A stretch of 64,000 nt of DNA, from positions 1 to 64,000 of the forward strand of contig QMMN01000006.1 in NCBI GenBank assembly GCA_003647275.1. The letters run 5' to 3'. Made by a program: the position numbers and the translations under genes. The DNA is from Deltaproteobacteria bacterium. GTDB taxonomy: Bacteria > Desulfobacterota > Desulfobacteria > Desulfobacterales > C00003060. Positions 42,238-51,129 of this stretch are shown one piece after another. Within the stretch, counting starts at the first letter, position 1; every line of letters begins with the position of its first letter. Below the pieces are notes generated by a model. It was not told the origin of the DNA. It did not search any database and worked only from the letters and a program-made list of their open reading frames with translations.

Positions 42238-45200
42238 ATGGAAGACAATAAGAACAAAATCGGAACAAGCGTGTCGTCCCCAGATCGAATCGGCGCGGTT
42301 ATGGTCGTGGGGGGTGGGATCGCTGGTGTGCAGGCAGCATTGGACCTGGCGGATCTGGGATTTAGGGTATACCTAATAGAACAGGGACCAGCCATTGGGG
42401 GAAAGATGGCCCAGCTTGACAAGACCTTCCCTACCAATGATTGTTCCATGTGCATCCTTTCGCCTAAACTGATCGAGTGTCAACGAAACTCGAACATTGA
42501 AATCGTCACCTTTGCAGAGGTCAAGGAGATCAAAGGCGAGGCCGGCCAGTTCAAGGTCAGTGTGCTCAAGAAACCACGCTACATTCACGAAGACCTTTGC
42601 ACCAACTGCGGACAGTGTAGCCTTTACTGCCCGTTGCTGGTTCCGGACCCATATAATGAATGCATGTCAGGGGTGAGAAATCTCCACATCCATTTCCCTC
42701 AGGCAATTCCTGCCGTGCCATATATTGATCCGACCAAATGTCTCTTCCTCACCGAAGGGGTCTGCCATATCTGCACCTCGGCCTGTCAGAGAAAGGCAAT
42801 CGATTTTGGCCAGCAAGAGGTATTGCTGGAACTGGACGTGGGAGCGGTGGTCCTGGCGTTGGGATTTGAGCCCTTTGATCCGCAGGTGAAGGCCACCTAT
42901 GGCTACGGGCGATTTCCCAATGTGTTGAGCAGCATGGAGTTTGAGCGCATCCTTTCTGCCACCGGTCCGTTCCAGGGCCATGTTCGCAGGCCTTCGGACG
43001 GCAAAGAGCCCGAAAAGATTGCCTGGATCCAGTGTGTGGGATCAAGGGATCCTTCTGTGGGTCGGGGATACTGTTCCTCAGTGTGCTGTATGTATGCTAT
43101 TAAGGAGGCCATGTTGGCCAAGGAACATGCCACGCATGAACTCGACACGACCCTCTTTTATATTGATATCAGGAGTCATGGTAAGGATTTTGAGAAATTC
43201 TACAATCGTGCAAAAGAAGAGACAGGGATACGCTTTGTAAAGTCCAGAATTGATACGATTTCTCAGGATGACAAGACCGGAGGACTCTTTATCTATTACA
43301 CGGATGAGAATTCCAGGAAGGTACAAGAGGCCTTTGACATGGTGGTTTTGTCGGTTGGTCTTGGGGCACCTCAACAGGCCGAAGAGCTATCAAGGAGGTT
43401 AGGCATTTCCTTAGACCATTACGGCTTTGCAGCGACCACCAGCTTTGAGCCGGTCAACACGTCCAGGTCAGGCATTTATGTTTGCGGGGCCTTTCAGGGG
43501 CCCAAGGATATTCCTCAATCGGTTATGGAGGCCAGTGCTTCAGCTGGTGCTGCATCTGCCACCCTGGCACTTGCACGAAACACCCTGACGGAAGAGCACA
43601 CCTATCCGGAAGAAAAGAATGTTGACGAGGAAGAACCCCGCATTGGCGTGTTTATCTGTCATTGCGGTATCAACATCGGTGGCGTCGTCAATGTCCCGGA
43701 GGTCAAGGAGTATGCCAGGAATCTTCCCCATGTGGCATATGTGGACGAGAACCTTTTCTCCTGTTCTCAGGATACCCAGAGCGAAATCAAACAAGTCATT
43801 AAAGAACACAACCTAAATCGCTTTGTGGTCGCCTCCTGTTCACCCCGGACTCATGAACCGCTTTTTAGAGAAACCCTTCGCGAGGCCGGTCTGAACCAAT
43901 ACCTTTTCGAGATGGCCAATATCAGGGACCAATGCTCATGGGTGCATATGCATGAACCGGAGAAGGCCACGGAAAAGGCCAAGGATTTGGTGCGGATGGC
44001 CGTGGCCAAAGCGGGTTTGATTCAACCGCTTTCTGAACCAACGGTGCCGGTGACTAAAGCGGGTCTCGTGATCGGTGGCGGTGTGACCGGGATGACCTGC
44101 GCGTTGAATCTTGCCGAGCAGGGCTATGAGGTCCACCTCGTGGAACGCGAAAAGATTTTGGGAGGACAGGCCCGAAAGCTTTATGAAACCTGGAAAGGGG
44201 AACAGATCCGGTCATATCTTGAAGACTTGGTCAAGAAGGCTTACGACCACCCGCGCATTCATGTGTACACCCAGAGCGAGATCAAGGATGTGGAGGGGTT
44301 TGTCGGCAACTTTGAGTCTACCGTTTCTGGTGCCGATGGGAACGAGGTTGTCGTAAAACACGGTATTACCATTGTAGCAACGGGTGCGGAGGCTTACAGG
44401 CCCTCCGAATATCTTTATGGACACGATCCCGGTGTGTTTTTGTCATTAGAGCTAGACGAGGCGATGGCAGAAAACAGGGAAAGGTTCGATAAGGTAGAAA
44501 CGGCTGTCTTTATCCAGTGCGTAGGTTCGCGGGAGCCTGAAAGGCCATACTGCAGCCGGGTCTGCTGCACCCATTCGATCCACAGTGCGCTGAAGCTCAA
44601 GGAGCTCAATCCTGACGTGGACGTGTATGTTCTCTATCGTGACATTCGCACCTATGGAGAGCGGGAAGATATTTACAGAGAGGCGCGCTCAAAAGGGATC
44701 GCCTTCATCAGATACAGCCTGGCGGACAAGCCTCGGGTTGAAAAGCAAAACGGCAAACTGAAAGTGACGGTGACGGACCAGGTATTGCAATGTCCGGTGG
44801 AGATCGAGGCAGACATCTTGACCCTCGCATCCGCTATCGTGCCGAGTGCTGGTAATGAGGTATTGTCTAAGCTTTACAAGATTTCCATGAATCAGGAAGG
44901 TTTTTTCCTGGAGGCCCATGTCAAGCTGAGGCCAGTAGATTTTGCCACCGACGGCATTTATTTGGCCGGGCTTGCCCACTATCCCAAGCCGATTGAGGAG
45001 AGCATTGCTCAGGCCCAGGCAGCATCGGCTAAGGCAGCAGCACTCCTTTCTCAAGATTCCATTGTTACTCAGGGCGTGATTGCGCGGGTAAACGAAGTGC
45101 TCTGCCGGGGATGCAGTCTGTGCGCTGAACTCTGTCCCTTTGAAGCCATCAAGGTCGTGGAAACAGAAAACGGTCGCAAGGCGCAGGTGATCGATGTGGC

Positions 45201-45312
45201 TTGCAAGGGATGCGGGGTTTGTGCAGCAACCTGCTATCGGCATGCCATTGGCATCAACGCCTTTACCGATGAGCAGATAGGCTCACAGGTGAGGGCCTTT
45301 CTCGGGCAGTAG
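42238..45312 (+). CDS. hdrA: Duplicated HdrA-type flavoprotein with ferredoxin domains
   Basis: A 1024-residue protein holding two HdrA-like units. Unit 1 (about 1-465) has the FAD motif GGGIAG at 25-30, DKTFPTNDCSMCILSPKLIE, two Fe-S motifs (CTNCGQCSLYCP and CHICTSACQRKAIDF) and the HdrA signature YCSSVCCMYAIKEA. Unit 2 (about 467-1024) starts with GVFICHCGINIGGVV, has FAD motif GGGVTG at 613-618, signature YCSRVCCTHSIHSA and C-terminal clusters CRGCSLCAELCPF and CKGCGVCAATCYRHA. HdrA centres flavin-based electron bifurcation with HdrB/C or other partners. No hdrBC is next to it. In this cluster it may serve methylene-THF reduction. Confidence 0.9.
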   Translation: MEDNKNKIGTSVSSPDRIGAVMVVGGGIAGVQAALDLADLGFRVYLIEQGPAIGGKMAQLDKTFPTNDCSMCILSPKLIECQRNSNIEIVTFAEVKEIKGEAGQFKVSVLKKPRYIHEDLCTNCGQCSLYCPLLVPDPYNECMSGVRNLHIHFPQAIPAVPYIDPTKCLFLTEGVCHICTSACQRKAIDFGQQEVLLELDVGAVVLALGFEPFDPQVKATYGYGRFPNVLSSMEFERILSATGPFQGHVRRPSDGKEPEKIAWIQCVGSRDPSVGRGYCSSVCCMYAIKEAMLAKEHATHELDTTLFYIDIRSHGKDFEKFYNRAKEETGIRFVKSRIDTISQDDKTGGLFIYYTDENSRKVQEAFDMVVLSVGLGAPQQAEELSRRLGISLDHYGFAATTSFEPVNTSRSGIYVCGAFQGPKDIPQSVMEASASAGAASATLALARNTLTEEHTYPEEKNVDEEEPRIGVFICHCGINIGGVVNVPEVKEYARNLPHVAYVDENLFSCSQDTQSEIKQVIKEHNLNRFVVASCSPRTHEPLFRETLREAGLNQYLFEMANIRDQCSWVHMHEPEKATEKAKDLVRMAVAKAGLIQPLSEPTVPVTKAGLVIGGGVTGMTCALNLAEQGYEVHLVEREKILGGQARKLYETWKGEQIRSYLEDLVKKAYDHPRIHVYTQSEIKDVEGFVGNFESTVSGADGNEVVVKHGITIVATGAEAYRPSEYLYGHDPGVFLSLELDEAMAENRERFDKVETAVFIQCVGSREPERPYCSRVCCTHSIHSALKLKELNPDVDVYVLYRDIRTYGEREDIYREARSKGIAFIRYSLADKPRVEKQNGKLKVTVTDQVLQCPVEIEADILTLASAIVPSAGNEVLSKLYKISMNQEGFFLEAHVKLRPVDFATDGIYLAGLAHYPKPIEESIAQAQAASAKAAALLSQDSIVTQGVIARVNEVLCRGCSLCAELCPFEAIKVVETENGRKAQVIDVACKGCGVCAATCYRHAIGINAFTDEQIGSQVRAFLGQ

Positions 45313-45397
45313 TCATTGGCCTGCCCTGTTGGGCCCAAGGCCTTTTACGAGGTCATTGGTCAATATTCAATCGTTCATTAAAAAGGGGGAGTCTATC

Positions 45398-46276
45398 ATG
45401 CCAGCAAAACTGATTAAGGGAACAGAGATTTCCAAGCAAATCCGTGAAGAAATTACCAGGGAAATCGAAGAGCTCAAAAGCAAGCACGGTGTAACACCCG
45501 GATTGGCTACTATCCTGGTGGGTGACGATCCGGGCTCAAAGGTCTATGTGGGGCAAAAGGAAAAGGCCTGTAACAACCTCGGCATCTATTCAGAGAGGAC
45601 CGATGTCCCTGCTGATACCTCAGAAGCTGATTTGCTGGACCTTGTGAAAAAGTTCAACGATGATCCGAAGATCCATGGTATTCTCGTGCAGTTACCCCTG
45701 CCTAAGCATATTGATGCTTCACGGGTCATCTATGCAATCGAGCCTGACAAGGATGTGGACTGCTTCCATCCCGTCAATGTGGGGAAACTGATGATCGGCA
45801 CTGGCCGCTTTCTCCCCTGTACGCCCCACGGAATCCTGGAACTGCTGAAGCGTTCAGACATTACCACTGAGGGCAAACATGTGGTGGTGGTAGGAAGAAG
45901 TAATATTGTGGGTAAACCCATAGCGAATCTGATGTTGCAGCCATCCCCTGGGGGAAATGCTACCGTGACCCTTTGTCACACAGGGACAAAAGATCTGGCA
46001 ACCTACACCAGAATGGCAGATATCCTGATCGTGGCAGTTGGACATCCAAAGACAATCACGGCTGAGATGGTCAAAGAAGGCGTCGTGGTGATTGACGTGG
46101 GTGTCAATCGTACAGGGAAGACCCCTGAAGGGAAGGCGATTCTATCAGGCGACGTTGACTTTGATGCGGTCCAGGAAAAGGCAGCAGCGATTACGCCCGT
46201 ACCTGGCGGTGTTGGCCCCATGACCATCACCATGCTGATGAAAAACACGGTAGAGGCGGCAAAGGCATCGATTTAG
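45398..46276 (+). CDS. folD: Methylene-THF dehydrogenase/methenyl-THF cyclohydrolase
   Basis: About 292 residues from ATG 45398 (MPAKLIKGTEISKQIREEIT), chosen because AAAAAGGGGGAG lies before it; the longer reading from 45329 is spacer. It interconverts 10-formyl-THF, methenyl-THF and methylene-THF with NAD(P)H. Family motifs: PGLATILVGDDPGSKVYVGQ then KEKAC (catalytic Lys), HGILVQLPLPKHID near residue 84, GRSNIVGKPIANLMLQ near residue 165 and the final ITPVPGGVGPMTITMLM. It is the only cyclohydrolase seen in the cluster. Confidence 0.96.
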   Translation: MPAKLIKGTEISKQIREEITREIEELKSKHGVTPGLATILVGDDPGSKVYVGQKEKACNNLGIYSERTDVPADTSEADLLDLVKKFNDDPKIHGILVQLPLPKHIDASRVIYAIEPDKDVDCFHPVNVGKLMIGTGRFLPCTPHGILELLKRSDITTEGKHVVVVGRSNIVGKPIANLMLQPSPGGNATVTLCHTGTKDLATYTRMADILIVAVGHPKTITAEMVKEGVVVIDVGVNRTGKTPEGKAILSGDVDFDAVQEKAAAITPVPGGVGPMTITMLMKNTVEAAKASI

Positions 46277-46409
46277 GATTGAGGAGTTAATGAATTGAGG
46301 AATTGGGAATTGGCAAAAATGGCCAAAATGAGTCGCTAAAGGGTTTTGAAATAGGTTCTAATCACAAGTAACGAATAACCAATAACAGCTCCTTGAAGGA
46401 GGAAAAAGA
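46277..46409. repeat. folD-cooS spacer with two short heptad arrays
   Basis: Left array: ATTGAGG AATTGGG AATTGGC (46294-46314). Right array: AAGTAAC GAATAAC CAATAAC (46366-46386). The middle (46321-46357) is a shortened relative of the palindrome at 22796-22970, ending GGTTTTGAAATAGGTT. A ribosome site (AAGGAGGAAAAAGA) for the next gene follows. Confidence 0.5.
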
Positions 46410-48362
46410 ATGGCAAGGAAGATAATCCCATTCACACACACCCAGTGCCATGGCATCTTTTGTGAGGCCAGTACCTGTGTTCTAGAAGAGGCGGCCCGGG
46501 ATGGCGTAAAGACTTATGTGCAGCGCATGGAAGGCCGTGCCATTCAACCTTGCCTGTTTGGTCAGGGTGGCACCTGCTGCCGGAACTGTTCTTTCGGCCC
46601 GTGCATGATGATTGAGGATGTCCCTGAGTCGATTGGGATTTGCGGGGCAACGGCGTCCACAGTTGCAGCACGCAATTTTGCCCGGATGGTTGCCGCAGGG
46701 GCGTCGGCCCACATGGATCATGGGCGTGAGACGGCCTTAACCTTTTTGTCTGCTGCCAAGGGAGAATGCCCCTTTGAGATCAAGGACGAGAAAAAGCTTC
46801 ATTCCATGGCCGAGCTTTACAAGGTCAAGACCGAAGGTCGCAGCAAAGAGGACATTGCCATCGAGCTGGGGGAAAAGATCCTTGCTGAATTTGGCCAGCA
46901 GGAAGGGACCCTTGTGATGCCCAGCCGAGCGCCTGCAAAGCGACAGGCGTTATGGAAAAAGCTAGGGGCCCTTCCACGAGGGGTTGACCGCGAGGTCGTA
47001 GAGATCATGCACCGCACCCATATGGGGACGGATCAGGATTACAGGAATCTCGTCTTCCAGGCGACGCGCTGTGCCTTGGCCGACGGCTGGGGGGCTTCGA
47101 TGATAGCGACCGAACTGCAGGACATCATGTTCACCACCCCTGTCCCTATTCGAGCTGTTGTTAATCTTGGCGTCCTTTCCGAGGATCATGTGAATATTGT
47201 GATCCATGGCCATGAGCCCCAAGTCCCGGAGGCCATGGCCATTGTTGCCCAGGAGCCGGAAATTGTGGCAGCAGCCCAAGAAGTGGGGGCAAAAGGGATC
47301 AACTTGGCCGGCGTGTGCTGTTCGGGAAACGAGGTTTTGATGCGCCACGGCGTTCCTATTGCAGGCAGCTTTGTTCAGCAAGAGGTGGTTCTTGCCACCG
47401 GTGCTGTAGAAGCGATGGTGGTCGATGTGCAATGTATCATGCAAGGCCTGGCAGAGGTCGCCAAATGTTTCCACACCGAGCTGATTACCACCTCGCCTCG
47501 GGCCAAAATCCCGGGTGCCACCCACATTGAATTTGAACACGAACATGCACTTGAAACTGCACGGGAGCTTACCCTTCGAGCCATTGGCAGGTTTAAGCAA
47601 AGGCAAAAGGTACGTATCCCCGACCGTAAGATGGATGTCGTGGTGGGCTTTAGCCATGAGACGATCAATCATATGTTAGGTGGGACATTCAGGGCCTCCT
47701 ACCGGCCCCTGAATGACAACATCATCAATGGCCGGATCCGCGGCGTGGGCGCGGTTGTAGGGTGTGATAGCTGCCGGGTAGAGTCGGGGAAGGTGCACAC
47801 CACCGTAGTCAAGGAATTGATTGCCAACAACGTACTTGTGCTGGTCACCGGATGTTCTGCCACGGCCTGCGGCCGGGAGGGGTTGTTGAGACCCGAAGCT
47901 GCAGAACTGGCCGGGCCGGGCCTGAGAGAGGTGTGCGAGACCGTGGGAATGCCCCCTGTTTTGCACATGGGCTCCTGCGTGGACAACAGCCGCATCCTGA
48001 TTGCAGCCACAGAGATTGTCAGGGAAGGGGGCCTGGGTGATGATATCAGCCAGGTGCCTGCGGCCGGTTGTGCCCCAGAATGGATGAGTGAAAAGGCCAT
48101 ATCGATTGGCCAGTACTGTGTCGCCAGTGGCTTCTTTGTTGTATTCGGGAGAACCTTTCCAACCACAGGGAGCAAGGTTTTGACCGATTATCTGTTCAAA
48201 GAGTTGGAAGAGATTTGCGGTGGCATGTGGGCTGTTGAATCTGATCCCACAGAGATGGCACAGATGATGATTCGGCATATTGACAAAAAGCGAGAGGCCT
48301 TGGGCATTCAGGAAAAGAAAGAAAGAGTCCTCTTTGACATGGCTATGAGGCGTGAATTGTAG
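46410..48362 (+). CDS. cooS: Anaerobic CO dehydrogenase catalytic subunit
   Basis: A 650-residue Ni-Fe-S enzyme (AcsA/CooS) that interconverts CO2 and CO, supplying CO to acetyl-CoA synthase in the CODH/ACS complex. Cysteines of the B and D clusters are in CHGIFCEASTC and CCRNCSFGPCMM near the N-terminus, with GICGATASTVAARNF next. Later segments carrying C-cluster and proton-channel residues are VNIVIHGHEPQVPEA, GVCCSGNEVLMRHG, VDVQCIMQGL, GVVGC-like GAVVGCDSCRVESG, TGCSATACGREGLL and HMGSCVDNSRILIA. It lies just upstream of an NfnB-like gene, the stop 9 bp before its GTG. Confidence 0.96.
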   Translation: MARKIIPFTHTQCHGIFCEASTCVLEEAARDGVKTYVQRMEGRAIQPCLFGQGGTCCRNCSFGPCMMIEDVPESIGICGATASTVAARNFARMVAAGASAHMDHGRETALTFLSAAKGECPFEIKDEKKLHSMAELYKVKTEGRSKEDIAIELGEKILAEFGQQEGTLVMPSRAPAKRQALWKKLGALPRGVDREVVEIMHRTHMGTDQDYRNLVFQATRCALADGWGASMIATELQDIMFTTPVPIRAVVNLGVLSEDHVNIVIHGHEPQVPEAMAIVAQEPEIVAAAQEVGAKGINLAGVCCSGNEVLMRHGVPIAGSFVQQEVVLATGAVEAMVVDVQCIMQGLAEVAKCFHTELITTSPRAKIPGATHIEFEHEHALETARELTLRAIGRFKQRQKVRIPDRKMDVVVGFSHETINHMLGGTFRASYRPLNDNIINGRIRGVGAVVGCDSCRVESGKVHTTVVKELIANNVLVLVTGCSATACGREGLLRPEAAELAGPGLREVCETVGMPPVLHMGSCVDNSRILIAATEIVREGGLGDDISQVPAAGCAPEWMSEKAISIGQYCVASGFFVVFGRTFPTTGSKVLTDYLFKELEEICGGMWAVESDPTEMAQMMIRHIDKKREALGIQEKKERVLFDMAMRREL

Positions 48363-48371
48363 GAGTGATCA

Positions 48372-50447
48372 GTGAGTGACACAAGTCCCATAAATCCGAT
48401 GGCGCACCCGCCCTGCAAGTTGGCCTGTCCTATTTTGACCGATGTGCGGGAATATGTCCAGCTCATCGCTGAAAGAAGGTTTGACGAGGCATTCGCCACC
48501 ATAAGAAGACAAAATCCTTTGCCTCGCGTATGCGGCCGTATTTGCACCCATCCGTGCGAGACAGCCTGCAAGCGAGGACAGATAGAAGAGCCCATTGCAA
48601 TAGCCGCGCTAAAACGCTTTGCCTCTGATGGCCCCTGGAAGAACCAGTATAAACCGGTTTTACCCGACAAACCAAGCGGGCATAAGGTTGCGGTGATTGG
48701 TTCTGGACCCGCAGGGCTTGCGGCTGCTCATGACTTGGCCCTGCTTGGCCATCATGTGACTATCTTTGAAGCCTTGCCGGTTTTGGGAGGTATGTTGAGA
48801 GTCGGCGTGCCCGAATATCGCCTCCCAAAAAATGTGCTGGATGAGGAAATTCAGGCCATTGTTGATCTGGGCATTGAGATCAAAACGGGGGTCCGAATCG
48901 GTGCACAGATCAAACTCTCCGATCTGTTTGAGCAGGGATACAAGGCCGTGTTTGTGGCTATTGGGGCCCATAAAGACCGCAAGCTTGGCATTGCCGGTGA
49001 GGATCAGTTTGAAGGGGTGATTTCAGCGGTTTCCTTCTTGCGGGCGGTCAACCAAGGGCAAAACCCCAAGGAGACAAAGAAGGCGGCTGTAATCGGTGGG
49101 GGAAATACGGCTATTGATTCAGCCCGTTGCCTGCTCCGCATGGGTGCTGAGAGCGTTCACATTGTATATCGGAGATCCCGAGACGAGATGCCAGCGGCCC
49201 AAGAGGAAATTGAAGAGGCCATTCATGAAGGTGTTCAGATCGCCTATTTGACTTCACCGCTTAAAATCCTTGGAGAGGACGGGAAGGTTTCGGCCTTGAA
49301 ATGCATCAAGAATGAGTTGGGCGAGCCCGATGCCAGTGGTCGAAGAAGCCCGAAGCCTGTCCCGGGAACTGAATTTACCCTTGATGTGGATATGGTGATT
49401 GCTGCCATCGGGCAGGCGCCTGACTCTTCTCTGGTAGCCGATGAATTAGGGCTTACTGAAAGAAGAGAGCGAATTATTGTGGAGGGGCCTTATACCCTGG
49501 TGACCACCCGTCCAGGTGTGTTTGCCGGGGGCGATGCGGTCACCGGGCCGGCCACCGTTGTTGAGGCGATTTCTGCGGGCAAACGCGCTGCTCTTTCGAT
49601 CGATCACTATCTAAAGGGAGAATCCATCCCTGCTATTGAGCCCGCTAAAGATGTTGAGAAAGTGAGCCTTGCCCGGTCTGTTGTCGAAAAGACCAGAAAA
49701 TTTCCAAGATGCAAAAAAATCAGTCTTCCAGCAGACCAGCGGCTCAGAGGTTTTAAGGAAGTAGAATCCGTCTTTTCCGAGGACCTTGCAACCAAGGAGG
49801 CCCTCAGATGCCTGCATTGTTATCTTGGGGCAAGAATCGACGCAGAGAAATGTGTCTCCTGTCTCACCTGCGTGAGGGTCTGCCCGCTTGGTATACCGAC
49901 CACCAGCAAGATGGGAGAGATTACCATTGATCCGTTCGCCTGTCAGGCTTGCGGGGTGTGCGCCCTTGAGTGCCCGGTCCGGGCTATTGACATCAGTCTC
50001 GATCCCCGAACGGAGATCGCCCAAGACATAAAAAAGGCGATGAGCACATCACAGCACTCAGGGCCTGTGATCGTGGGTTTTTTCGACCTGCATGGAAACT
50101 TCGATTCCAGCGATGTGGAAAACCTGAGACAAGACTACCCCCATGTTTTGCCTGTCATGGTCTTTGGGTTAAGAAGGATTGATACATCTGATATCTTAAA
50201 GGCTTTTGAGTGTGGGGCTGATGGCGTGTTGCTTGCAAGGTGCCCACCTGAAAGTGACCCCTTTCCAGAGGCAACAGACAGGGTCAAGCGCCGCATGGCC
50301 CATGCCAGGGCCCTGGTGGAGGCCCTGGGCCTGGACGGAGGGCGTCTTGAGATTTGCGATATGCCCGAGCAAGGGCTTGTTCAAAAGGAATTGATTGACG
50401 GGCTGATCCAGAGAATCAAGGAGCCTGGGCAAGTCCGCTCAGAGTGA
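48372..50447 (+). CDS. NfnB/GltD-like FAD-NAD(P) Fe-S oxidoreductase with ferredoxin and MvhD-like tail
   Basis: A 691-residue fusion. Residues 15-70 carry the GltD-type cysteine motif (CKLACP, then CGRICTHPCETACKRG). The FAD site is GSGPAG at 110-115, and the NAD(P) site GGGNTAIDSARCLL lies near 240 with YRRSRDEMPA, which favours NADP(H). Two 4Fe-4S motifs follow: CVSCLTCVRVCP and CQACGVCALECPVRA (about 494-533). The last 130 residues have MvhD shape (AFECGADGVLLARCP) but lack the cluster cysteines. It starts at GTG 48372 after AGGAG. It could pass electrons between NADPH, HdrA and MetVF; this is inferred from neighbours. Confidence 0.88.
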   Translation: MSDTSPINPMAHPPCKLACPILTDVREYVQLIAERRFDEAFATIRRQNPLPRVCGRICTHPCETACKRGQIEEPIAIAALKRFASDGPWKNQYKPVLPDKPSGHKVAVIGSGPAGLAAAHDLALLGHHVTIFEALPVLGGMLRVGVPEYRLPKNVLDEEIQAIVDLGIEIKTGVRIGAQIKLSDLFEQGYKAVFVAIGAHKDRKLGIAGEDQFEGVISAVSFLRAVNQGQNPKETKKAAVIGGGNTAIDSARCLLRMGAESVHIVYRRSRDEMPAAQEEIEEAIHEGVQIAYLTSPLKILGEDGKVSALKCIKNELGEPDASGRRSPKPVPGTEFTLDVDMVIAAIGQAPDSSLVADELGLTERRERIIVEGPYTLVTTRPGVFAGGDAVTGPATVVEAISAGKRAALSIDHYLKGESIPAIEPAKDVEKVSLARSVVEKTRKFPRCKKISLPADQRLRGFKEVESVFSEDLATKEALRCLHCYLGARIDAEKCVSCLTCVRVCPLGIPTTSKMGEITIDPFACQACGVCALECPVRAIDISLDPRTEIAQDIKKAMSTSQHSGPVIVGFFDLHGNFDSSDVENLRQDYPHVLPVMVFGLRRIDTSDILKAFECGADGVLLARCPPESDPFPEATDRVKRRMAHARALVEALGLDGGRLEICDMPEQGLVQKELIDGLIQRIKEPGQVRSE

Positions 50448-50460
50448 AGGAAGAAACTGT

Positions 50461-51129
50461 ATGATCACGTTAGAGCAGAAAAAGTTTGAAGAGATTGAGA
50501 AGATGACCAAAGGCTATAGCCGCCTTTTGGTGTTGGGATGTGAAACCTGTTCTGCCATGTCTTTTGCTGGTGGACAGCGGCAGGTCGAAGAGCTCGCTTC
50601 CGCCATTCGCATGGCGCAAAAAACATCAGGCCAGGAAGGTGAGGTTTTGGAAGATGCCATCGCCAGGCAGTGTGAGCCTGAATTTGTTGACCTGATCCGA
50701 GACAAGCTCGCTGGCTGCGATGCTGTACTTTCCTTGGCGTGTGGGGCTGGGGTGCAGTTGCTCTCCGAGCGATTCCCCGATAAGGTGATCTTACCGGGTT
50801 GTAATACCACCTTTTTAGGCGTGACCGAGGAATTGGGGGTATGGTCAGAACGTTGTGCCGGTTGCGGGAACTGTATCTTAGACAAAACGGCTGGCTTGTG
50901 CCCTATTGCCAGGTGCTCCAAGCAGCTTCTCAATGGCCCATGCGGGGGTTCTATGAATGGGAAATGCGAAATCAGCAAGGACGTAGATTGTGTGTGGCAA
51001 TTGATTATTGATCGCCTCGCTAGGCTTAATCGGCTGGAGATGCTAGAAGAAATCTTTCCCGTAAAAGACTGGTCACCGGCCGGACACGGCGGCCCCAGGA
51101 AGATGGTCAGAGAGGATCTTAAGTCATGA
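50461..51129 (+). CDS. metV: MetV-type zinc/Fe-S partner of methylene-THF reductase (copy 1)
   Basis: A 222-residue protein of the MetV (MTHFR C-terminal-like) family, which in acetogens forms a complex with MetF and links it to electron donors. Cysteine motifs are LGCETCSAMSFAGG near residue 25 and, near residue 138, CAGCGNCILDKTAGLCPIAR, then CSKQLLNGPCGG and GKCEI. It overlaps metF by 4 bp (ATGA). It differs clearly from the second MetV at 54596 (for example an extra inserted segment RMAQKTSGQEGE), so the two are not recent copies. Confidence 0.9.
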   Translation: MITLEQKKFEEIEKMTKGYSRLLVLGCETCSAMSFAGGQRQVEELASAIRMAQKTSGQEGEVLEDAIARQCEPEFVDLIRDKLAGCDAVLSLACGAGVQLLSERFPDKVILPGCNTTFLGVTEELGVWSERCAGCGNCILDKTAGLCPIARCSKQLLNGPCGGSMNGKCEISKDVDCVWQLIIDRLARLNRLEMLEEIFPVKDWSPAGHGGPRKMVREDLKS

